Origin: Gerris lacustris
Lineage: Eukaryota > Arthropoda > Insecta > Hemiptera > Gerridae
Assembly: GCA_951217055.1 (NCBI GenBank)
Contig: OX578286.1
Span: 11,929,050 to 11,993,049, forward strand
Direction of reading: 5' to 3'
DNA: 64,000 nt
A program made the position numbers and the translations under genes. A model generated the notes under the pieces. That model was not told the DNA's origin, did not search any database, and saw only the letters and a program-made list of their open reading frames with translations. Shown piece by piece: positions 21,132 through 31,170 of this stretch. How positions within the stretch are numbered: position 1 is the stretch's first letter; every line of letters starts with the position of its first letter.

Positions 21132-21676
21132 TATATATAATCTGTGTGTGTGTGTGTGTGCTTTACTATTCTTCAGGGTTTTGGTGATTATTTATTCAAA
21201 CTTATCTTCACCTGTGTAGTTATACTGAATTTATTTATCGGAGCAATAGTATGCTACCTCGGGCAACGATTAACTGATTTGGTAAAATATTTAAATAAAT
21301 TTTACTATTTTATCGTTTATTGTTACTCTGATTTACATGGTTTGATCTTAGTTTGCCAGGAGACTATATGTTTGCGGAAGAGCTGACTTAAACAATAAAT
21401 TAAATCAAAAATATTTGAAAAGTAAACAACATAAATACATTTAGAGATAACCTTTAAATCAAGTAATGCAAGCAACAAAATGTTTTATACTGATTGTATC
21501 GTATTAATATTTATCAGGGAGAGAGTGTGAGAGAGGAGCTATACTTTACTAACTGGTACGATTGGCCTGAAGACATGAAGAGATCTCTCAGGATCATGTT
21601 GGCCAGGACTCTACAACCTCCTGCACTAACGTCAGCTTACGTTACTATTAAACCAAACTTCGAAACATACGCAACT
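16144..21676 (+). CDS. Odorant receptor, 7tm_6 family (four exons found, last exon missing)
   Basis: Spliced gene with exons 16144-17030, 20880-20979, 21177-21281 and 21518-21676, joining in frame (887+100+105+159 = 1251 nt, 417 codons). Insect odorant receptors form ligand-gated cation channels with the Orco co-receptor in sensory neuron dendrites. Membrane segments can be placed at about residues 55-83, 90-112, 153-175 and 195-232 in exon 1, in exon 2 (VPLTVMLSVGGSIVAFGISV) and exon 3 (FKLIFTCVVILNLFIGAIVC then YLGQRL). Exon 4 (ELYFTNWYDW, then RSLRIMLARTLQPPALTSAY, then NFETYAT) has the family's Y..NWYDW and ML.R..QPP.LTA arrangement. The seventh segment, usually in a short final exon, was not found. 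All introns are GT-AG. The start ATG is conserved in the second copy. A LINE sits in intron 1. Ligand unknown; the receptor may be functional if its last exon exists. Confidence 0.88.
17031..18424. other. Odorant receptor intron 1, 5' part with dispersed repeat
   Basis: Intronic sequence shared with the second copy (43290-44470) at high identity. It contains two facing segments (TGAAGAAGGC and AGATTATTTGAAGAAGGC around 17390 and 17510) and a copy of a dispersed repeat at about 17757-18245 that encodes RYATRAKT-like peptide relics. Confidence 0.6.
17757..18245 (+). repeat. Dispersed repeat family R, copy A
   Basis: Begins ATCTACGATTGATACGAAAT and includes CTGTTTAGATGCATAGAAAG, a hairpin (17878-17922, CCTCTTTTTTCC mirrored), GATTGTTTAATTAAAGTAAC then TATCGAGTTT, an ATG with an acidic reading frame (DYEENEEN), and a GC-richer block TACGGTACGCAACTCGTGCG to CGCACTCGACG. 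Other copies are at 25020-25640 (minus), 26845-26950 (partial), 44010-44475, 56628-56730 (partial) and 58697-59275. Confidence 0.75.
18425..20520 (+). mobile_element. Degenerate non-LTR retrotransposon (LINE) in receptor intron 1
   Basis: The sequence encodes the 3' part of a LINE polyprotein: a linker with repeated stops, the reverse transcriptase palm and fingers, and a C-terminal segment. It ends in a TATATAT-rich 3' tail at 20455-20520. The corresponding intron of the receptor's second copy lacks this insertion, so it arrived after the duplication or was lost there. The C-terminal motifs (METERSM-type GMERSMIGITRR, WAGHIVR, GRP..KW) are those of insect RTE-like endonuclease-reverse transcriptases; the clade assignment is an inference. 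The endonuclease domain is not present, so the copy is 5' truncated. Confidence 0.85.
18671..20452 (+). pseudogene. LINE reverse transcriptase, broken by stop and frameshifts
   Basis: The main open block is 19213-20220. It carries LAILFIDFRKAFDSI (RT motif with the first catalytic Asp), GLRQGDIPSAKLFA (usual RQGD.LS is slightly altered) and IKFADDIAI (catalytic FADD at 19686-19697), then YLG and HVEKTKLL. Upstream, GKAGGPDKIVNEQVKAGGK runs into a TAA at 19062-19064. A one-base shift in the A-run near 19168-19175 separates PQQWLNSTLMILHKKGEK from INNYRSISLL. A further one-base shift near 20196 separates the RT from the C-terminal WTWAGHIVR segment (to 20452). Catalytic residues are preserved, but the protein cannot be made intact. 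Minus-strand frames here are shadows. Confidence 0.85.
20521..20879. other. Odorant receptor intron 1, 3' part
   Basis: AT-rich sequence with a short ACTAGTAACTAGTAACTA run near 20610-20630 and the splice acceptor TTGTATGTTTCAG at 20867-20879, which is shared with the second copy. Confidence 0.55.
20880..20979 (+). CDS. Odorant receptor exon 2
   Basis: 100-bp exon between TGTTTCAG and GTGAGC. It completes the split Ser codon and encodes LYERLQAVSDVPLTVMLSVG then GSIVAFGISVILS, the intracellular helix and membrane segment typical of this position in the family. The second copy has a matching exon at 44947-45046. Confidence 0.85.
21054..21163. repeat. (TA)n then (TG)n microsatellite in receptor intron 2
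   Basis: About 35 TA repeats followed by a TG run, ending just before the acceptor CTATTCTTCAG of exon 3. The second receptor copy loses homology to this locus at the equivalent point, so the microsatellite may mark the duplication breakpoint. Confidence 0.9.
21177..21281 (+). CDS. Odorant receptor exon 3
   Basis: 105-bp phase-0 exon (35 codons), acceptor TTCTTCAG, donor TTG|GTAAAA. It encodes GFGDYLFKLIFTCVVILNLF then IGAIVCYLGQRLTDL, matching the family's sixth membrane segment followed by the (Y/C)xxGxxL motif. Confidence 0.85.
21518..21676 (+). CDS. Odorant receptor exon 4
   Basis: Acceptor TTTATCAG. It encodes 53 codons from GESVREELYFTNWYDW to NFETYAT and ends at a good donor ACT|GTAGGT. 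Without splicing, the frame runs on to a stop at 21799 through sequence unlike the family (LSRRRRPKQR), so splicing to an undetected final exon with the end of the seventh membrane segment is more likely. Confidence 0.8.
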
Positions 21677-21856
21677 GTAGGTATCAACCTTAACTTGACG
21701 TTAGCGACAGAATATTTGTCTCGCCGAAGAAGGCCGAAGCAAAGAGTAGAGTCGGGTACGATCAGGCCTTGCCCCACCTCTACTTTCAACACTCTATAGT
21801 CAACCCTCTTTTACCTATGCTTCTCTCAAGGTCTTAACCACTGTGACTATTCATAA

Positions 21857-22669
21857 AGGCGGAAATACACATGCTAGTAAAAAAGCATGCCAGTGGCGAG
21901 TTACTAGCACATCAGTAGCTGGCATGCTGCAGACGCTGTGTACATTTGCCAGTGAAACAGCATGCTAGTATCACCCGGATGATCGGTCTTGTGCGAGCTA
22001 CTAGCACATGACAATACACATTCCAGTCACAGTTCTAGTTTTGAAACAGGCACACGTTTCTTGCCTTCTTTTAGCCGGAATAAATGATTAAATAATTGTA
22101 TTTTATTTAATTAATTTTGATAGTTTTATTAATTGTTTCACTGTACCTTATGAATGTATCGGTGCGGAATGAAATAAACCAGATTGTTCTGTTACTTGCA
22201 AAAACTGTGTTTTAAAACATATGCAAAATAATAAAAAGACACGAAGAGTGTGGGTAAAGATTAGATAGCTAGAAGGGAATTAGGTACATGGAGAGAGTCA
22301 GTGGCTACTAAATGAAATGCGGTTCGGGGACGTCAATGGTTTTTGGAATCAATTGCGAATGCTTCCGGAGAAAGTAGATGAGTTGTTGTAAGATACCCGC
22401 GAAAGGAAGGAACGCAACTGAAGACTGAAAGGCTGAGGGAGACTCGTGCTAGCTACTAGCAACCTTTCGCTGGCAGGCCTGCTTACGCGTGCCTTATCAG
22501 TTCCCCCTCCCCTCGACTCGTGCCACTGGCGAGACAAAAATCAAACCTCGTGCGATTTATTCGCATGCTTTTTACTCGCATGCTATTTGATGTATACACA
22601 TGCCAGTAGCTCTCTTCTGCGAGCTACTCGTAGTTTTTGTGCGAGTAATTAGCATGTGTATTTCCGCCT
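21857..22669. mobile_element. PIF/Harbinger-like MITE (813 bp), TAA target duplication
   Basis: Inverted termini AGGCGGAAATACACATGCTA and its near-mirror AGCATGTGTATTTCCGCCT. TAA is duplicated at 21854-21856 and 22670-22672. The interior carries repeated GAGCTACT(A/C)GCA and GCATGC motifs. No transposase. It lies just beyond receptor exon 4 and may have displaced or lie before the last exon. Confidence 0.82.
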
Positions 22670-22849
22670 TAATAATAATAACACAAACATATAGACGGCG
22701 ATACAAATATTCTGTCGCTAACGTCTAGTATCAACCTTACCCTTCAGGGTAAGCGTACGCTAGACGTAAAGGTGTACTACCTCCAGATGGTACATCTGAA
22801 TAAGCTAAATTCGTACGACTTGGGTGCTTAGTTGTAAAACTTAATCAAA

Positions 22850-23480
22850 TGAGATCAATCTTATTTTTATTTTAAGCATTTCTTGGGAAATATGTCGCCT
22901 GACCCATTTTATTTTATTTTTGGAACGAAAATAATTTTGGCGTCTGGAGCCCGGGAGTGAATCCAAACAAAAACCACCGTCACGAAATGGACCGATGACG
23001 ATAACTTGAGTAAATGATGACCGATTTGGTTGAAATTTGTTGCACATGTTCATTTTACTAATGCCCAGGACAAGAAGGTTGAACAACAACATCTGCCCGT
23101 TCAAGCGCAACGCTCGTGTAAACGAAAACTTAAAATGTAAAAATTTTAGGAATTTTAGGACGGGAAAAAATACCAACTTCTTCACCTATCCATATTATCA
23201 TTCCATATTACATATTCTTACCAATGAGATAAACAATTTTTATAAATAATTTATTTTAGTAAAAATAAAATTGACACTGCTATGGAGTGTTAGAGGTCGC
23301 TAAATTTATTAAAGCGGGCCTAAACCTTTAAAATAGAGAAAACGTTTTTACCGATATCTTACGTTCTAACGTAACGATATTAATGAATTTTTATACACAT
23401 CGTCTTAGGTGCAATTGAAACAGGCATGTAAAATTTAAATCTGATTCAAGCAGAAGTTTTTGTGCAGTGAAGTGTGTAAC
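22850..23480 (-). repeat. Dispersed repeat family G, minus-strand copy
   Basis: Reverse-complement relative of 54490-55000 and 55620-56110. Shared phrases (on the plus strand of those copies) include ACTAAATCGGTCA, TTACTCAAGTTAT and TTACGTTAGAAYGTAAGATAT. The reading frames here (for example 23037-23249) are repeat translations, not genes. Confidence 0.65.
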
Positions 23481-23845
23481 TATCAACTCATCATGATTAA
23501 TTTTTTTTGTCATATTCAATACATATTTATTGCAAGACACTCGCTTCAATGATAAAAAAGAAAAATGCATTTCTTTTAATTTTTCCTTAACTCCTCTAAG
23601 TACAAATAGTTAGTTCAATTCAATTCAAAGTACTTTATTAATTATATAAACATATTAGATTGTCAAATACAAAAGTAACAGGCATGGCTAAAAGCCGTCT
23701 GCCGGAGAACTTGCCAGATTATATTTAAATTAAATCAAAAGAGCTTCTTCAAATAAAATAAAAAAGAATAAATAAAAAATCATATTTGAAGTGACTATAC
23801 ATTGCTGTGATAAATTATATTGTAAATTATAAATTTAACTTCAAT

Positions 23846-24490
23846 AAAACAGAATAATTTCAAGATAAAAAGAACTTTTTATATACTACGTTTTTAAATT
23901 TTCTTTTGAATCGTATGTAATGTTGATTATATGATTGTTATTGTTATATAATATATAATGTTAGTAAAAAAAAAAAAATAGTTCCGAATGTATTTACTTC
24001 ACATAAATGACAACCATCTAGAGAGCTGATTTTAAACCTATTAAAGGACAAATCTTTGAACAACGGATCTCCCCAACACCAAATCTAAAGCGTGCCATCG
24101 ATATGTATTTGAAATAATGTAAATAATATAATCGATAAATAATATAATCGATATTTCCTGTTTTGCTGTCATGTTTATCTATCACAAATTTGAAACCCGT
24201 CAAAATGAAGATTGCGTGAATATGGGGTATGGCAAAACAAATAAAATAACTTGCGGATTTTTTCCTAACTAACTTTCCGTACAGCAAAATTTGCTAAAAA
24301 CCAATTAAATTCTGCTGAAAGAAGGGTAAAAGTATGAAAATAATGCATTGTCATCGTGTTCTGAGCTATGCTAAAAGTTTCAAATGTCTATAGCTATTCG
24401 GGAAGTTACTTAAAAATCGATTGCCAGATTTGTACCGGACAAAAAAACAAACAAGAAAGCAAGCTAATAAAAACGTAGAAAAAAATAATG
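23846..24490 (+). repeat. Dispersed repeat, direct copy of 56818-57445
   Basis: Starting TTCAAGATAAAAAGAACTTT, then GGACAAATCTTTG.ACAACGG, CTCCCCAACACCAAATCTAA, TAATATAATCGATA and GGATTTTTTCC. The two copies stay collinear for about 600 bp at high identity, with small indels. Non-coding. Confidence 0.75.
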
Positions 24491-25019
24491 TGTTGTCTTC
24501 ATTTGAACTATAATTATTTCGCATTTTCATATGCTTTCATTGCTTGTTTTTCGTACTGATAAGGCATGTTTGGTGAATGTTATAACAGTCTTAAAGGTAT
24601 CATTACTAAGTAGGTAGTCAGCAATTGTAAAGCCTGGAATTCTCTAAGAGAAGCGTAAGCCTGACATTCTGTTAGAAAATGAACAAATAGTTAGTTACTT
24701 TTAATTTTGTCTCTTTTCTAACTCCGCCGTGTATAAGTAGTTAGTATCGTGTACTTAGCAGTGTGATTTTATCATTTATAATTAAAGAAAAAAGAGTAAG
24801 GAACTTCGATCCTACCGGGTGTCCCGCGACACCACACGTATTTTTTAATTAATAGATAATTAATAATTTTTAATGTTAATTCCTCTTTTGCCGTCAAATA
24901 CCGCCCACCATCTCCTATCAAAGGAATATCATAATTCTGTTTGTAAATATAATCTTTTATATTCCTTTGTAATCATTTAAGACAAAGACAAAGGTATATT
25001 TATTCCAATGTACTTTGCG
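24491..25019. other. Unassigned intergenic sequence
   Basis: No gene recognised. A GC-richer phrase CTACCGGGTGTCCCGCGACA at 24813-24832 may be a transposon fragment. Confidence 0.3.
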
Positions 25020-25640
25020 AGAAAGAAATATCACACATCTGTGCACAATAGTACATTACGCGTCGAGTGCGGAAAGTAGCATTCTGCATGCGAGTGTGGA
25101 GTTTGCACCCGAGCGACAGCGAGGGTGGTAAAACCACAAATGCCGTTTTCGCACGAGTTGCGTACCGTACTTTATCTACGATTGTTAGATTTAAATAATA
25201 AATACAGAAAGAAATAAACTTCCAGTATACAAGTTCGTATTTCTCTTTTGATAAAGATAACATTAATTCATTAGTTGTATTTTGTGCCGAATTATTTCGG
25301 GAGGCGTATTATTCTCCTCATATTCGTCATTATCATTTAAATCACTCATTGATTTTCACAAAAAACTCGATATAAAAGTTACTTTTATTAAACAAACAGC
25401 AAATTAGTCTTGTTAAATGTAAACAAACTCTCTAATCGTGCGTAAAGCTGAAGAATTCCTCTTCTTTACCGTGCTAGTGTGGTAAAGAAGAGGAATTCTT
25501 CAGAACTATGAGACGCGCATGCGCAATGACTACAAGTACGTAAAGAATCACTTTCTACGCATCTAAACAGAGATAATATAATGTTAATATTTCGTATCAA
25601 TCGTAGATAAAAGTACTTTCCCTTGTACCAAAGTACAATG
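25020..25640 (-). repeat. Dispersed repeat family R, copy B (minus strand)
   Basis: Reverse-complement copy of the family at 17757-18245 and closest to 58697-59275. It includes the 56-bp palindrome 25448-25503 with 23-bp arms, a MSDLNDNDEYEENNTPPEI-type start and the peptide LSLSKEKYELVYWKF, then the RYATRAKT-type block. Confidence 0.78.
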
Positions 25641-25969
25641 AATATCCCTTTGTCCAAACATATAATTAAATTATATCCCAGCATTTATTTATTAATATGA
25701 GCCGTTGCAAAGGGCTTAATTTTATATTTAGAAAAAAAAGTAAATTAATTTAGATAAGTTATTATATCTATTTAAAGACCAACAAATCAAAACAAACATT
25801 TATTTTTATTGGAATACATGTGGTTGCCTTTGCTTGGCAAAAACAAATTATTTCAAGGTCAGGGACACTACCCAATTATATATAAATGATTACTCTATAT
25901 ACTAAAGAGTATATAATATCATGTTTATATCCCATTTTCTATATATCTATATAACACAAAGGCATTTTG

Positions 25970-26400
25970 TTTCCAATTTACATTCGGACAATGGAATATC
26001 ACATTTCTGTATTTAAAATAAATCAATAAATAAATTATAATTATCATTTTAAGTTTCTTTTTCCCGCTTACCGGTGTTTTCATTATACGTGTTACTAACC
26101 AATTATTTTTTTATTTTTTTTTAAATAACTTATTATATAAATTTGCATGGATCAATAACTGTTTTATAACCTTAGTATTTCATCCAATTATTTTGTTTCC
26201 AATATACTTTGGGACAATGGAACATCATACTTTTGTATATAACATCTATTAATAAATAAATTATTACTTAAGCTTCTTCTTCTCCTGTTTTCCAGTGTTT
26301 TCATTATAGTGTTACTAACCACTTAATTTATAACAAAAATAACTTACAATATAAATTTACACTGATCAATAACTGTTTTATATCTTTAGTATTTTTCCCC
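25970..26400. repeat. Tandem duplication of a ~230-bp unit
   Basis: Two direct, diverged copies (about 25968-26190 and 26200-26400) share TTTTGTTTCCAAT, GGACAATGGAA.ATCA, AATAAATAAATTAT, GTGTTTTCATTATA then GTGTTACTAACCA, and GATCAATAACTGTTTTATA. Non-coding. Confidence 0.7.
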
Positions 26401-26844
26401 ACCCGTAGAACCCCTATTTTTTTTAAATTGACCCCTTGTGCATCAGTTAATATTTTATACAGCTTGTATAAAAAATTTAAACACCACTCACTGACACATC
26501 AAACACCACTCACTGACACATCACGATATCTCTGGGACCGCTAGCCCTATGACCATGAAATTTTGTAGGTAGGTTCCTTTTACCCCCCAGGTTCTTAATG
26601 AACTCCACCATCTTGCTATAAGATGGTGTTATATATAAAATTTGAAATGACGTTATCTCCGCGACCGTACAAGAACCATAAAATTTGGAAGTTAACTTCC
26701 TCTTATGAGTTTATGAGATTAACAACTTTCGTTAAAAGATATTACGATCGGCCATTTTGATTAATGATGGTGGCCATTTACTGTAATTACCACCTCTTCT
26801 TTAAAAAGCTAAAGTAAAATCTTTATATTTAGTTACAACGGCAT
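26401..26844. other. Dispersed-repeat-like intergenic sequence
   Basis: A direct duplication of ACACCACTCACTGACACATC at 26481-26522, followed by GATATCTCTGGGACCG and CCATGAAATTTTGTAGGTAG phrases in the style of abundant dispersed repeats. No gene. Confidence 0.4.
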
Positions 26845-26950
26845 TTTGCATTGCTTGTGTGGTTTTACTACCCTCGCTCTCGCTCGGGTGCAAACTCCAC
26901 ACTCGCATGCAAAATGCTACTTTCCGCACTAGACGCGTAGTATACTATTT
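26845..26950 (+). repeat. Dispersed repeat family R, partial copy C
   Basis: Only the GC-richer 3' block is present (GTGTGGTTTTACTACCCTCG to CGCACTAGACGCG). It is truncated on the 5' side relative to other copies. Confidence 0.7.
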
Positions 26951-27426
26951 TTACGGAAATGCTTCATCTAGGGTGTTAAATAAAAGAGCAGGACGCTCTG
27001 AGTACAAAAAATATATTTGCTTTGGTTTTTGGTACAAACTCTTCTTTGCACCATATGCCCTTGAAAATTTCGTATTTGTGCCCATCTCCACACGATTTTT
27101 TTAAAAAACCAATATTAAATCATAGTTATTCTTTGACAAAAATATTCGGAAAAACTGTTCTTTGAATAAATATTTGATATATTGTTGTTTTTTTTTTTTG
27201 TTTTTTTTAGATGATTAACACGGCGTATTCATTTATAAACGTCTTGTTAGCGTTCCAACACTAACCTGGTCATCTAACTCTGCAATACAGCCGTTACTGT
27301 ACTTTCAGTAACAATATAACGTATTTTATTTCTTGTAATGTTTATAAACAAGTAATATAGTTTATAAAATGATGTTAAAACTATTATTTAAGGTCACAAT
27401 ATAATATAATCATTGTACAACTATTT

Positions 27427-29093
27427 AGTTGCTTGTAAAACCATTGTGTGCTTGTTAGTAAAGGTAAAAGCACGGCAATATAATAATTTTATCACTATTT
27501 AGTTGCTTGTAAAGCGATTGTGTGCATGTTAGTAAAGGTAAAAGCACGGCAATATAATAATTTTATCACTATTTAGTTGCTTGTAAAGCAATTGTGTGCA
27601 TGTTAGTAAAGGTAAAGGCACGGCAATATAATAATTTTATCACTATTTAGTTGCTTGTAAAGCGATTGTGTGCATGTTAGTAAAGGTATAAAAGCACGGC
27701 AATATAATAATTTTATCACTATTTAGTTGCTTGTAAAGTGATTGTGTGCATGTTAGTAAAGGTAAAGGCACAGCAATATAATAATTTTATCACTATTTAG
27801 TTGCTTGTAAAGCGATTGTGTGCATGTTAGTAAAGGTATAAAAGCACGGCAATATAATAATTTTATCACTATTCAGTTGCTTGTAAAGCGATTGTGTGCA
27901 TGTTAGTAAAGGTAAAAGCACGGCAATATAATAATTTTATCACTATTTAGTAGCTTGTAAAGTGATTGTGAGCATGTTAGTAAAGGTAAAAGCAATGCAA
28001 TATAATAATTTTATCACTGTTTAGTAGCTTGTAAAGCGATTGTGTGCATGTTAGTAAAGGTAAAAGCACGGCAATATAATAATTTTATCACTGTTTAGTA
28101 GCTTGTAAAGCGATTGTGTGCATGTTAGTAAAGGTAAAAGCACGGCAATATAATAATTTTATCACTATTTAGTTGCTTGTAAAGTGATTGTGTGCATGTT
28201 AGTAAAGGTAAAAGCATGGCAATATAATAATTTTATCACTATTTAGTAGCTTGTAAAGCGATTGTTTGCATGTTAGTAAAGGTAAAAGCAATGCAATATA
28301 ATAATTTTATCACTATTTAGTAGCTTGTAAAGCGATTGTTTGCATGTTAGTAAAGGTAAAAGCACGACAATATAATAATTTTATCACTATTTAGTAGCTT
28401 GTAAAGCGATTGTGTGCATGTTAGTAAAGGTAAAAGCACGGCATTATAATAATTTTATCACTATTTAGTTGCTTGTAAAGCGAATGTGTGCATGTTAGTA
28501 AAGGTAAAAGCAATGCAATATAATAATTTGATCACTATTTAGTAGCTTGTAAAGTGATTGTGTGCATGTTAGTAAAGGTAAAAGCAATGCAATATAATAA
28601 TTTTATCACTATTTAGTTGCTTGTAAAGCGATTGTTTGCATGTTAGTAAAGGTAAAAGCACGGCAATATAATAATTTTATCACTATTTAGTAGCTTGTAA
28701 AGCGATTGTGTGCATGTTAGTAAAGGTAAAAGCACGGCATTATAATAATTTTATCACTATTTAGTTGCTTGTAAAGCGATTGTGTGCATGTTAGTAAAGG
28801 TAAAAGCAATGCAATATAATAATTTTATCACTATTTAGTAGCTTGTAAAGTGATTGTGTAGATGTTAGTAAAGGTAAAAGCAATGCAATATAATAATTTT
28901 ATCACTATTTAGTTGCTTGTGAAGCGATTGTTCATATGCAAGCGAAACGCTGCTTTACATATTAAAGCTCTTTAATGAAGCGTTAAGTACCTATTATTTA
29001 TATTTTAACTTATTATAATTGTAAATGATATAAAATTTTACTTGACATAATCACTGCCTCTAATCTATCACCTACCTTTGATTTAATTAAAGG
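27427..29093 (-). repeat. Penelope-like element: left direct repeat (3' pLTR) with 74-bp tandem array
   Basis: About twenty head-to-tail units of 74 bp (TTGCTTGTAAAGCGATTGTG, TGCATGTTAGTAAAGGTA, GCAATATAATAATTTTATCA) run from 27427 to about 28925. They are followed by a unique 165-bp block from CAAGCGAAACGCTGCTTTAC to ATTTAATTAAAG. The same array plus block recurs in direct orientation at 34268-35584, on the other side of the Penelope coding region, as expected for pseudo-LTRs. Confidence 0.85.
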
Positions 29094-29159
29094 TTCGAAT
29101 TTCTTATTAAATGGATATGCTTTAGGTGTAATAAAAACAAAATTTATTTTCTTTTCTTT

Positions 29160-29200
29160 ACATGAGACGTTTCGACCCTTACAAGGTCATCTTCAGTCAT
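29160..29200 (-). other. Hammerhead ribozyme-like core motif in Penelope element
   Basis: On the minus strand CTGAAGA is followed by a GACC/GGTC stem-loop and then GAAAC. CUGANGA...GAAA is the conserved hammerhead core, and Penelope-like elements are known to carry hammerheads near their pLTRs. The partner strand for stem III was not seen nearby, so only a half-motif is supported. Confidence 0.4.
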
Positions 29201-30245
29201 AGATCATTTATTCTAAAATCAAACATTAAGATAATTACATATATTAATTCCAAATCTCCTATAACAAATACTTACAATTAGGCTCTAGACATAAGTTGAA
29301 ATGAGGCTAATTATTAATTCACACTAATTATATCAGAAAATTAAAATTAAAAACATAAGATGAAATTAATAATAATAATAAAAAAAATGTTTGTTGCAGT
29401 TACTTACAATTAATGGTGTATAATATCTATCTCCATAGGAGAGGATCTTGAACAAGTACGGTTAAGTTAAAATTTTTTAATTATAATAATAAACATCTTT
29501 AAAATTAAACAATGGACATGTTACTAAAACAAAACAAATATAATACTTAATTATAATTTAAAATATTTAGTGATGTAAAAACATAATAATAAGTGTAATA
29601 AATTCAACTATATATAATTTAGATACCATTTTTCATTGAGATTATTAATGGGTTAAATTGACATATTAATTAATAAAATTAATGATTTAAATCATTTAGA
29701 TAAAATAATTGTGTAAAAACCTTTTGTTTATTAAATTAATGGTTTAGTATTTTATTATTTTAATAGTTAGAATTATTATTTGTTTAACAAGAGGGTATGT
29801 AAATTAAGCAAAATGGAAAATGGTAACTAGCGCTGCCTGGGAGTGAATCTTCAAACTACCTTCCAAAATCAATGCAATTAAATTTATATCAGAATTTATT
29901 TATTTAGTATTTTCATATCTCATTCTATATAATTTGATTATTTCATATTTGTATTTTTTACTATTATATTCAATATCTAGCATTTATTTATTTAATTCCG
30001 TTTTTTTTTAATATAATTTACTGATTATATTGTTATTATCATTAATTTATTGTTATTATTATTGTTATTAATTATTATTCTTAATTATTATTATTAATTA
30101 TTATTCTTAATTATTATTATTACTTATTATTATTAATTATTATTATTATTTATTAATATTCTTATTCTTATTATTATTATTACTATGTTTATCTTATTAT
30201 TGATTTATGTTACTATATTTTATGAAACTTATTCTTTTTATTATG

Positions 30246-30695
30246 CTAATTATAATTCTTATCTTTGAATTTTTTAAAAATTGAATTATAATTTTTGTTT
30301 ATATGGCCAGAATCCGTTTTATGATTTACTGATTTATCTAAGTTTTTAAAAATATGAAATGACTCTAAAATGCGTCTTTTATTGATGTTTTTTTCATAAC
30401 TTAAAATTTTTGTTTTATCAAACGCGAAGTTATGTCCTGTATTATATGTATGTATACTTAGTGCCGTTTTTTGACTTTTGTTTTTGACATCATTCATATG
30501 TTGATATTTTCTAGTTTTTAATTTTTGTGATGTTTCTCCAATATATGATTTATTACAATTTTTACAGTAAATTTTATAAATTAAGCATGATCTGTCATCT
30601 ATTTCAATTTTATCTTTCATGTTATTGTAAAAATTAAATAATTTATCATTTGGTTTATGTGCTATGTTTATTTGATCACAATCATTTAATTTCAT
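30246..30695 (-). pseudogene. Penelope GIY-YIG endonuclease domain
   Basis: C-terminal part of the Penelope protein, 149 codons. It carries the spaced cysteines and GIY-YIG core in CLIYKIYCKNCNKSYIGET, then KTRKYQHMNDVK and the family's later HNFAFDKTKILSYE and RRILESFHI blocks (the conserved Arg and Glu of the nuclease fold). In the element it should be fused to the reverse transcriptase upstream; here the frames are separated by a shift in a TATATA run near 30725-30735 (the GLSEQLQKIMK junction is found in this frame). The domain cuts target DNA during integration. It is open in itself, but the whole protein is not. Confidence 0.85.
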
Positions 30696-30699
30696 TATT

Positions 30700-31170
30700 T
30701 TTTGTAATTGTTCAGATAGTCCCGGTATATATAAGTAAGGCTTGTAAAATTTTTGATTTTATTATTTGACTCTAATATTGTTTGGTATTGTGTATTTTCT
30801 ATTTTATTTATATTTTTATGCCATAATGACTTGATCAATTTTAATGGATATAGATTATCGAGTAATTTAGAATAAATTAAAGTTTTGATTTCATTTATGT
30901 ATTTATTATCTGTGACCTTAATCGATCTCATTATCATATTAGAAGCTGTATTTACTATAGTATGTTTCGGATGGTTAGATTTATAATTAAGAATCCTATT
31001 GCTTTTAATTTCTTTAGAAAACTATTTTGTGGATAAAGTTCCATCAGAATTTCTTATGATGGTCATCTCTAGATAATTTAAACTATTATTATTTTCAATT
31101 TCATAAGTAAATGCAATTTTGTTATTCATGTTATTAAAACATGCTAATGTTGATTCCAGATTTTCTTTTT
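30700..31170 (-). pseudogene. Penelope reverse transcriptase, thumb/linker part
   Basis: The minus strand continues the RT after an insertion: ENLESTLACFNNMNNKIAFT, NSLNYLEMTIIRNSDGTL, then a premature TAG, then SNRILNYKSNHPKHTIVNTA. The order and phrases (NYLD-like, N..SNHP..H..VNTA) match the Penelope RT-to-linker region. The stop and the frameshift to the GIY-YIG part make this copy dead. Confidence 0.75.
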
